From positions 682,001-746,000 of the forward strand of contig AP014633.1 in the NCBI GenBank assembly GCA_000828835.1: 64,000 bases of DNA, in the 5' to 3' direction. A model generated the notes under the pieces. It was not told where the DNA came from. It did no database searches and saw only the letters and a program-made list of their open reading frames with translations. Shown here one piece after another: positions 56,099 to 63,023 of the stretch (its first letter is position 1; every line of letters begins with the position of its first letter). Both the position numbers and the translations under genes were made by a program. The DNA comes from Thioploca ingrica. Its GTDB lineage: Bacteria > Pseudomonadota > Gammaproteobacteria > Beggiatoales > Beggiatoaceae.

Positions 56099-59000
56099 AT
56101 GAATGTTTCCGCCTGGTCAATTCGCCATCCGGTTCCAGCCATTTTATTGTTTATCCTGCTCACGTTTCTGGGGGTACAGGGTTTTCGCGCGTTGGGCGTA
56201 CAGAATTTCCCCGATGTTGATTTTCCAACGATTATCGTGACCGCCACGCTGGAAGGCGCAGATCCAGCGCAATTGGAAAGCGAGGTGGCGCGCAAAATTG
56301 AAAATCAACTGGCGACACTCACGGGCGTAAAACACATTCGCACAATTTTAACCGATAGTGTGGCAACGATTTATACCGAATTTGACATCAATAAAAACAC
56401 CGAAACCGCGCTCAATGATGTGCGCAACGCCATTGATAGCATTCGCGCCAATTTGCCAGCCACGATGAATGATCCAGTGGTGTCCAAAATCACGACCGCC
56501 GGTGGCGCGTTGGTGACGTTTACGGTCGCCTCGTCCAATATGGATGAAGAGGCGCTGTCGTGGTTTGTGGATAATGACATCACCCGCGCCCTGATGGCGG
56601 TCAAAGGGGTGGGCAATGTGTCGCGGGTGGGCGGCGTGAACCGCGAAGTGCGCATTGACCTGGATGCAACGCTCATGGCGGGCCTGGGTGTGACCGCTGT
56701 GGATGTATCCAATCGGCTGGGGCAAGTGCAGCAAGATGCGTCGGGCGGGCGCGGCGACGTGGGGGGTGGCATTCAATCGGTGCGCACCCTGGGGCGCGTG
56801 GGCACAGCGGCAGAATTAGCCGCGCTGGAAATTCCGCTCAGCAACGGGCGGCCGGTGCGCCTGGATCAGATTGCCCGGATTCACGACACCATTGCCGAGC
56901 GCAGCACCTACGCGCTGCTTGACGGCAAGCCGGTGGTGGGCTTTCAGATTACGCGGGTGCGCGGCGCAAGCGAAGTCGCGGTGGTCGAGGCTGTGCGCAA
57001 AAAAGTTGCGCAATTCGCCGCTGCGCATCCGCAGTTCACCATTGCCGAGGCCTATAACACGGTGGAGCGCATCAAAGCCAATTATACCGGCTCCATGCAT
57101 TTATTATTTGAAGGCGCAACGCTGGCGATTTTAGTGGTGCTTTTGTTTTTGCGCGATTGGCGCGCTACGCTGGTGTCGGCTGTTGCCTTGCCGCTGGCGA
57201 TCATTCCGACCTTTGCCGCCATGTATTATTTCGGCTTTTCGCTCAATATTCTCACCCTGCTCGCGTTGGCGCTGGTGGTGGGGGTGTTGGTAGACGACGC
57301 GATTGTGGAAGTGGAAAACATTGAACGTCATTTGCGCATGGGCAAAACGCCTTACCAGGCGGCGATGGACGCGGCGGATGAAATTGGCCTAGCGGTAATT
57401 GCCACTACCTTCACCTTAATTGCGGTCTTTTTGCCCACCTCTTTCATGGGCGGCGTGCCGGGCAAATTCTTTGAACCCTTTGGTATTACTGCCGCGGTGT
57501 CGGTGTTCTTTTCGCTGGCGGTGGCGCGGTTACTCACGCCCATGATGGCTGCTTACTTACTCAAACCTAAGCCGCATAAAAGCCGCAACGACGCTTGGCT
57601 CATGCGCGTTTACCTGTGGATTTCCAGTTGGTGTCTCAAACTGCGTTATTTGACCTTATTCTCGGCCATTGCGCTGTTTATAGCCTCGCTGCAAATCCTG
57701 CCCTTGTTGCCCAAAGGCTTTGTGCCACCTGCTGACACCGCGCTGACCTCGGTTTCGCTGGAATTGCAGCCGGGTAGCACGCTCGACGATACCTTTGCAG
57801 TGACCGAACAAGCGCGCAAGTTATTAGCGCCCCTGCGCGATGTCAAACAAGTTTTTACCCTGGTCGGCTCCAGCAGCAGCGTCAGCAGTGGCCCCTTTCA
57901 GGAAGGCGGTGGTGCGGACGTGCGCAAAGCCGTGCTGGCGCTGACCTTGACGACGCGTGAAGAGCGCACGCGCACGCAAACGGAGGTGGAGCGCGATATC
58001 CGCGCCCAGCTTCAACCTCTGCCCGGCGCGCGTTATACCGTTGGCGCCGGCGGCGCGGGCGACAAAATGCAGGTAGTGCTGGCGAGCGACGATGGCGCAT
58101 TGCTGCAAAACGCAGCACGGCAGGTTGAACGCGAATTGCGCACCCTGTCAGGGATTGGCAACGTGGTGTCTGGCGCGAGTTTGCAACGCCCGGAAATTCA
58201 CATTATCCCCGATTTTGCCCGCGCCGCAGAACTGGGCATCAACACGGAAATGCTGGGCAGCATCGTGCGTGTCGCCACCAACGGTGATTTTTCTACACGC
58301 CTGCCCAAACTCAACCTGCCGCAGCGGCAAATCCCCATTCGCGTGCAATTTGACCTGGCGGTGCGCCAAGACCTGGAGTCCATCCGCCAACTGCGCATTA
58401 CCGGGCGCAACGGCGCAGTGCCCCTGGCGGCGGTCGCCGAAGTCAGCCTGGGCAGCGGCCCCGCGCGTATTGACCGCTACGACCGGATGCGCAACATCAG
58501 CATTGACGTTGAACTTAACGGCCTGCCGGTCGGCAAAGTGATGGCAGAAACGGACAAACTTGCCACCCTCAGTGCCCTACCGCCTGGCGTATACCGCCAA
58601 AGCTCCGGCGACGCTGAGCGCATGGCGGAACTGTTCGGCGGTTTTGGCGGTGCGATGCTCATTGGCGTGATGCTGATTTACATTGTGTTGGTGCTGTTGT
58701 TCCATGATTTCCTGCAACCAATCACCATTCTCGCGGCGTTGCCGCTGTCTGTGGGTGGTGCCTTTTTGGCGTTGCTGCTGACGGGCAATAGCTTCTCCAT
58801 GCCTGCGGTGATTGGCTTACTCATGCTGATGGGGATTGTCACCAAAAACTCGATCCTGCTGGTGGATTATGCGGTAATGGCGCGGCGTGAACATGGCTTG
58901 AATCGCTTTGACGCGCTGATGGATGCCTGCCATAAGCGGGTGCGTCCGATTGTGATGACGACGATTGCGATGGGGGCTGGGATGATGCCGACAGCACTCG

Positions 59001-59182
59001 GACTTGCGGCTGACCCCAGCTTTCGCGCTCCTATGGCAATAGTCGTCATCGGCGGATTACTGGCTTCGACCTTTCTCAGTTTATTGGTCATTCCGGTGGT
59101 GTTTACGTTTATAGATGATTTGTTGCGGTTGTTTAGGAAACTGACGCGGCGTGGGAGAAACCAGCACGTGTCGCCCAGATAA
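56099..59182 (+). CDS. RND efflux pump, inner-membrane permease
   Basis: Proton-driven exporter of the HAE-type RND superfamily (1027 aa). The N-terminal helix region WSIRHPVPAILLFILLTFLG, the porter segment LEGADPAQLESEVARKIENQ and the helix-4 proton-relay LVVGVLVDDAIVEVENIERH with its Asp pair are intact, and the second half repeats the topology (GIVTKNSILLVDYAVMARRE). No outer-membrane TolC-like gene follows. The coding sequence is strikingly GC-rich compared with the AT-rich genes on both sides, consistent with recent transfer. The substrate is not readable. Confidence 0.95.
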   Translation: MNVSAWSIRHPVPAILLFILLTFLGVQGFRALGVQNFPDVDFPTIIVTATLEGADPAQLESEVARKIENQLATLTGVKHIRTILTDSVATIYTEFDINKNTETALNDVRNAIDSIRANLPATMNDPVVSKITTAGGALVTFTVASSNMDEEALSWFVDNDITRALMAVKGVGNVSRVGGVNREVRIDLDATLMAGLGVTAVDVSNRLGQVQQDASGGRGDVGGGIQSVRTLGRVGTAAELAALEIPLSNGRPVRLDQIARIHDTIAERSTYALLDGKPVVGFQITRVRGASEVAVVEAVRKKVAQFAAAHPQFTIAEAYNTVERIKANYTGSMHLLFEGATLAILVVLLFLRDWRATLVSAVALPLAIIPTFAAMYYFGFSLNILTLLALALVVGVLVDDAIVEVENIERHLRMGKTPYQAAMDAADEIGLAVIATTFTLIAVFLPTSFMGGVPGKFFEPFGITAAVSVFFSLAVARLLTPMMAAYLLKPKPHKSRNDAWLMRVYLWISSWCLKLRYLTLFSAIALFIASLQILPLLPKGFVPPADTALTSVSLELQPGSTLDDTFAVTEQARKLLAPLRDVKQVFTLVGSSSSVSSGPFQEGGGADVRKAVLALTLTTREERTRTQTEVERDIRAQLQPLPGARYTVGAGGAGDKMQVVLASDDGALLQNAARQVERELRTLSGIGNVVSGASLQRPEIHIIPDFARAAELGINTEMLGSIVRVATNGDFSTRLPKLNLPQRQIPIRVQFDLAVRQDLESIRQLRITGRNGAVPLAAVAEVSLGSGPARIDRYDRMRNISIDVELNGLPVGKVMAETDKLATLSALPPGVYRQSSGDAERMAELFGGFGGAMLIGVMLIYIVLVLLFHDFLQPITILAALPLSVGGAFLALLLTGNSFSMPAVIGLLMLMGIVTKNSILLVDYAVMARREHGLNRFDALMDACHKRVRPIVMTTIAMGAGMMPTALGLAADPSFRAPMAIVVIGGLLASTFLSLLVIPVVFTFIDDLLRLFRKLTRRGRNQHVSPR

Positions 59183-59259
59183 AGCGTAGCGGTATCTGGG
59201 GGCTGGGAATTGCCGAGTGCCGATCAGGTTTTCTATGAAAACCTGAATGAAGCGTAGGA

Positions 59260-59364
59260 TCAATGCCATTAAGTTAAGCTTAATTAAACCACCCCCTTCC
59301 CCTCCTTAGCAAGGAGGGGAGCGAGGGGTGGTGGTCGACTTGATCCTTAACTTAATGGCATTGA
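59260..59364. repeat. MITE-like element, second full copy
   Basis: Inverted arms TCAATGCCATTAAGTTAAG (59260-59278) and its complement (59346-59364) match those of the 4619-4753 element at their core. The interior holds another hairpin built from CCCCTCCTT / AAGGAGGGG. It lies 78 bp after the RND stop codon, bordering the GC-rich island on its right side. Confidence 0.75.
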
Positions 59365-59392
59365 CTTTACGCTTGCTAAGGAACGAAAGCAA

Positions 59393-59743
59393 TCAAGTAG
59401 TTTGCTTACGTTTGTGAGGCTTACGTTCGCTACGGCGCGTACCACCGATCCTCTCGTATTGTGACGAATCATCGCCATAAATACCCTTAACACCATTGCG
59501 TACCCGTTTAACTTTATCCCAAATCCCCACATAAAGCGTATCACGCTGATTGCGAATATCGGTGAACTTGGCTTTTAGCTCATTAAGTTGTGACTGGATC
59601 AGCTTGGATTTAGCGATATCAGCCTCTAAATCAGTTTGAGACAATTCTCCAATTTTTAGATTTAGATCAATGTGTTTCCAGGCATCCAATATGGCCTGAG
59701 CTTGAGTAAGAACATTGGTTGGATAAATTTTCTTGGGCATCAT
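59393..59743 (-). CDS. Conserved hypothetical protein, helical with basic C-terminus
   Basis: 116 aa. A helical N-terminal two thirds (LTQAQAILDAWKHIDLNLKI, LIQSQLNELKAKFTDIRNQR) is followed by the conserved tail VKRVRNGVKGIYGDDSSQYE and RIGGTRRSERKPHKRK. I know the tail pattern from short uncharacterised proteins in repeat-rich bacteria, but no function. The Arg/Lys-rich end suggests nucleic-acid contact (inference). ATG 59743 or 59740 starts it. Confidence 0.65.
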   Translation of the reverse strand: MMPKKIYPTNVLTQAQAILDAWKHIDLNLKIGELSQTDLEADIAKSKLIQSQLNELKAKFTDIRNQRDTLYVGIWDKVKRVRNGVKGIYGDDSSQYERIGGTRRSERKPHKRKQTT

Positions 59744-60004
59744 GATTCATTGGTAATTAAAATATATTTTAATCAATTATTATTCACTCTAAAACAAATT
59801 TGTCAATATAACATTAAAAATTTTAATTATAATTTATTAAATTAAATGTTTATAGTTAAAAACTGAATGACGAAGCTTATAAATAAAATGACGAAGCTTA
59901 GTAAGAACATTATTAAATGTATAAGTTAATAAATTATACTTCATATTAAAACTACGAAACTAAATAATTAAATAACGAAATAATAAAATAACGAAGCTTA
60001 ATAA
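59744..60004. other. AT-rich spacer with iterated GACGAAGCTTA motif
   Basis: Extremely AT-rich. AATGACGAAGCTTA occurs at 59866-59879 and 59887-59900, and AATAACGAAGCTTA at 59987-60000, with weaker AACGAAA variants between. No gene. It directly abuts the truncated antitoxin, so it may have replaced the start of that gene. Confidence 0.6.
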
Positions 60005-60106
60005 TCAAAATCAAAAAAGCGCGTTTTTGGGAGTGCCAAAGGTAAATATCAACTCGCGGCTGACTTTGACGCGCCGCTAGAAAATTTTAAGGACTACATG
60101 TCATGA
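60005..60106 (+). pseudogene. C-terminal remnant of a DUF2281-type antitoxin
   Basis: The open frame after stops at 60002-60004 reads KKRVFGSAKGKYQLAADFDA and PLENFKDYMS, which is the characteristic C-terminus of DUF2281 antitoxins (GSAKG...DFDxPLxxFxxYM). The N-terminal half is missing. Its stop overlaps the ATG of the PIN toxin remnant (ATGA), the usual TA arrangement. Confidence 0.75.
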
Positions 60107-60165
60107 GATTTCTCTTGGATACGCATACTTTTTTGTGGTTTGTATCCGGTTCGTCCGTAAATGAT
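60103..60165 (+). pseudogene. N-terminal remnant of a PIN-domain toxin (VapC-like)
   Basis: ATG 60103 starts MRFLLDTHTFLWFVSGSS, the exact N-terminus of PIN toxins with the first catalytic Asp (LLDTH). Within a few codons it runs into the GTGGGCAAC palindrome at 60168-60197, and nothing PIN-like follows. The toxin is therefore decapitated in the opposite sense to the 38797 remnant, which kept only its C-terminus. Confidence 0.75.
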
Positions 60166-60167
60166 TT

Positions 60168-60197
60168 GGTGGGCAACGATAAACCATGTTGCCCACC
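60168..60197. repeat. GTGGGCAAC palindrome inserted in the toxin remnant
   Basis: Arms GGTGGGCAAC (60168-60177) and GTTGCCCACC (60188-60197) form a perfect 10-bp stem followed by CTACC, matching stem 1 of the repeat at 38685. Both copies break PIN genes, so this family appears to be mobile or to spread by recombination. Confidence 0.7.
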
Positions 60198-60446
60198 CTA
60201 CCTGGCTTTATATGCGGTGGATGACGGCTATGCCTTATCCACCCTATGGTTGCTGACCGGCATTACCAAGCAGAGCTTGGTAACGAGCGAAAACTCTCTC
60301 AATAAAAAAAAAGTCCTCTCATCTGTTGACCCCTTTCTTCTCCATATCTTTATTTCGGGATAGAAATCCGCTATAACAGTAACTCTATCTCGAAATTATT
60401 TAATAACACCTTCTGAAAAGTACTTCAGGAGTCAGGAGAACTTATC

Positions 60447-61868
60447 ATGTCTAGAATTACGCCAAGAGGATTTAAGTTAAATAGCATCGTCGACAAACTG
60501 GCTCTCGATCTGTTGATTATTTTAGGTGACGCTTTGACTGAGCCTACGCTTAATCAGGAGCGGTTAGTTTTGCGAATTTTGTTGACATTGAGTAAAAAAC
60601 ATTATGTCAATGAATTGTTATTTCGTGATTTCAACTTGAGTAATGACATGGTTTGGTCTGAGTGGTCAGTTCTCCCGCAACTCATTGATGGCAAAATAGT
60701 CAATAAAGTAAGAATTCATAACCAGAGTTTGGTTTATTTAGAAACGGTATTGATGCGTCGTCTGACACTGGCGAATAATCTGGAAGATCGGCCGACTAAT
60801 ATGCACCTGCTGCTAACAAAGCTTTGTCAATACGGCAATCCAGAACCTTTTTGGAAATCGGTAGAACTCAAGCGCGATAAAAATCAGATACCTAAAGGTG
60901 AAGATAATCTCTTCTTCCAGCGGGTTGCTAAGCGGTTAGCGGCTCAGTGCCAACAGTTAGGCAATCATTGCAGTGACATTGCTCAGCGGCGCCGAGAACA
61001 ATATGGTTCTTGGTGGTTGTTATTAGCAGATTGTGCGACCGAAGTGCCGGAAGAATTGGCTTTATTTTTCGAGGTGCTTGAGGCTTTAGCTTTACCACTG
61101 GCTCCTGATTTTGCTAATGATCCTGATTTACAATGTCGGTTAAATCGAGTGTTGAAAGCGTTTAACGAACGTTATAGGTTGTTACGTTCTTGTGGTCTGA
61201 ATCCAGATAATTGGATGGAACGTGAGGAGCTCTCTATTAATGAACTGAGAGAAATGAAACGGTTGCGAAATTGGGTTAAAGATAACTGGGTAGAGAGCAA
61301 GGAAAATCATCTGGAATCAGCTTATCGAAATGCTTTTAACCAACTTCAAGGCGAACAGAAAAAATTCGCTGGTTATCATGATTTTGAGGAGTTTGCCGCT
61401 AGTGAATGGGGAATGATTATGCTTAACTATTTGGCAGTTTATCTTAATCATTCTGCTAACGATGACGATCCGGATGAGGAGGAGACCTTACAAGATCAGC
61501 TTACTATTCCAGATGAAGAATCTGGGTATGCTCAACTGGGAGTACGTGAATATAATGAAGAATATGACAAAAAATCTGCGTTTGCTCAATGTGATGCCCG
61601 TGAAGGTCGATATAAGTTAGTCGAAACTTATCCCAACCCATTTGGCAATGATCCCGTATTAATTTATTTTTTTTGCGAAATCCTGAGTTTTAATCAAAAT
61701 TTTCCGCCTGCTGACCCTGAATTTAACAGATTACTTAAAACTAATCCTAAATATGCTCAGTTGTCTGACCAAGAACTGCTTACCGTACTGAGTGATAAGG
61801 TAGATAAAATTATTGAGGAATGTATTAAACCAGTTAGGAAACGACTTCATGATAAACAGCAGAGGTAA
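60447..61868 (+). CDS. Operon gene 1: 473-aa protein of unknown function
   Basis: No family recognised. It is predominantly helical, with Leu-rich helices in the first 100 residues (LALDLLIILGDALTEPTLNQ, LVLRILLTLSKKHYV), a middle region LYRLLRSCGLNPDN-like around residue 250, an acidic linker at about 343-352 (DDDPDEEE), and a C-terminal segment YPNPFGNDPVLIYFFCEILS then DQELLTVLSDKVDKIIEECI. There is no P-loop, signal peptide or membrane helix. AGGAG lies eight bases before ATG 60447. It is the first of four tightly packed genes and lies next to a TA graveyard. Without the downstream partners I would not guess a role. Confidence 0.7.
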   Translation: MSRITPRGFKLNSIVDKLALDLLIILGDALTEPTLNQERLVLRILLTLSKKHYVNELLFRDFNLSNDMVWSEWSVLPQLIDGKIVNKVRIHNQSLVYLETVLMRRLTLANNLEDRPTNMHLLLTKLCQYGNPEPFWKSVELKRDKNQIPKGEDNLFFQRVAKRLAAQCQQLGNHCSDIAQRRREQYGSWWLLLADCATEVPEELALFFEVLEALALPLAPDFANDPDLQCRLNRVLKAFNERYRLLRSCGLNPDNWMEREELSINELREMKRLRNWVKDNWVESKENHLESAYRNAFNQLQGEQKKFAGYHDFEEFAASEWGMIMLNYLAVYLNHSANDDDPDEEETLQDQLTIPDEESGYAQLGVREYNEEYDKKSAFAQCDAREGRYKLVETYPNPFGNDPVLIYFFCEILSFNQNFPPADPEFNRLLKTNPKYAQLSDQELLTVLSDKVDKIIEECIKPVRKRLHDKQQR

Positions 61869-61874
61869 ATGACT

Positions 61875-62432
61875 ATGATTAATCGTAAATTAACTGATGC
61901 CGAAGAATTATTACTTTGGCAGGAAGCAAAAACTCATCTAAAATTGCTTCAAGCTGGACCACCGGCTTCAAGAGGAGAAGTGGATAGTTTATTAGCAGTA
62001 TTGCCTAAACGTCAGCCCGAGGAATCATTCCGACAGTGGCTAGTGCGTGGTAAAGGAGCCAAACAATGGGTTTTTAAGCCAATTACCGAAATAATCCGCC
62101 TAGCCGCTGATACCAGTGAGTCTGAATTTCCGCTGCCGGATTCAGGACGGGCATTGGAATCCACAGATGGACAGTTTCGGCTGACTATTTTTATTCACGA
62201 AATGGGTAAAATCACTATCCAGGTTGAAACGCTCGGTTTTGCAGCCGATAAATTTGCTAATCAACCCATCGGTATTGCGAGTGCACCCAGAGCAGATGCG
62301 GTAGTTGCTGTTATCAACCTCAATGAAGATGGTGATGGCGACTGCACCGTTCCTGATCAGCTTGAAGTGCGTAAAACTTTACTGAGACCGAGTATCGGAT
62401 TGTTTGAAGAAGTGGAAAAAAATAATGCGTAA
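61875..62432 (+). CDS. Operon gene 2: small beta-rich protein of unknown function
   Basis: An N-terminal helical segment (LTDAEELLLWQEAKTHLKLL), then a linker RQWLVRGKGAKQWVFKPI and a beta-rich domain (DGQFRLTIFIHEMGKITIQV, VAVINLNEDGDGDCTVPDQL) with the look of a small beta-sandwich. ATG 61869 follows the gene 1 stop directly, but ATG 61875 has AGAGG at the better spacing. Gene 3 starts inside its end. No enzymatic motif is visible; an adaptor or regulatory role is only a guess. Confidence 0.65.
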   Translation: MINRKLTDAEELLLWQEAKTHLKLLQAGPPASRGEVDSLLAVLPKRQPEESFRQWLVRGKGAKQWVFKPITEIIRLAADTSESEFPLPDSGRALESTDGQFRLTIFIHEMGKITIQVETLGFAADKFANQPIGIASAPRADAVVAVINLNEDGDGDCTVPDQLEVRKTLLRPSIGLFEEVEKNNA

Positions 62433-63003
62433 AGTCGTGTTGATTCCAGTTTCTTCCCTAGCCGGGGCACCTCAACATCATCTGCTTGAACTGATCGTTG
62501 AACCGGCGGAATTAAGTATCAATGCTCAACCGAAATTTCATTATCTTCAAGGTCATGGGCTGAAATCGGCTATTAAAGTGGCAGAAAAAGTGATTGTTCA
62601 GCTTAAATCTAAAATAACTTTTTGGCCATCGAGAGCACCGTTATTATATCTCGCCAATCCTTTGCTCGGATTAAGTAATGCGCTGGGTGCGGCATTGGGA
62701 ATTGTGATGAGTTTGCTCATGTATAATGGAGCATGTCGTTGTAACCGGTTGATTGCGATGGGTAAACTGAATTCAGTCACGGCTACTGTCGAAGCGGCGA
62801 CTGATTTGACTGATGAATTAACATCTGCTATAGCATTAGGCTATCAAAATAAGTTACTTCGGTTTATTATTCCAAGGTTAGCCAATGAAGACGTGACTGT
62901 GGTTAAACGCCACGCTGAACTGATTTGTCTCTTGAGAACACTTAACATCCGGGTTTTTCCGGTTCAAACTTTGCGGGAGGCCATCGCAGCGTGTTCGTCT
63001 TAA
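62425..63003 (+). CDS. Operon gene 3: stand-alone Lon-protease-like (S16) domain protein
   Basis: 192 aa. The layout follows the Lon proteolytic domain: LLYLANPLLGLSNALGAALG then IVMSLLMY, where GLSNA (Ser84) lines up with the Lon GPSAG; CNRLIAMGKLNS with the AMTGEI strand; VEAATDLTDELTSAIALGY with the VGGIKEKLLAA helix; LLRFIIP with the ILP strand; and LLRTLNIRVFPVQTLREAIA with the final strand-helix. The residue aligned with the catalytic Lys is Thr, so proteolysis by the usual dyad is doubtful. There is no ATPase module. ATG 62425 overlaps gene 2 by eight bases. The fold assignment comes from reading, not a search. Confidence 0.6.
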   Translation: MRKVVLIPVSSLAGAPQHHLLELIVEPAELSINAQPKFHYLQGHGLKSAIKVAEKVIVQLKSKITFWPSRAPLLYLANPLLGLSNALGAALGIVMSLLMYNGACRCNRLIAMGKLNSVTATVEAATDLTDELTSAIALGYQNKLLRFIIPRLANEDVTVVKRHAELICLLRTLNIRVFPVQTLREAIAACSS

Positions 63004-63023
63004 CTTGACCAAGGAGGAAACCT

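Noticed and set aside
56348..58410. Many minus-strand frames inside the RND pump gene
   Set aside because: They are explained by the high GC content, which removes stop codons; the plus-strand protein is a full, conserved RND pump.
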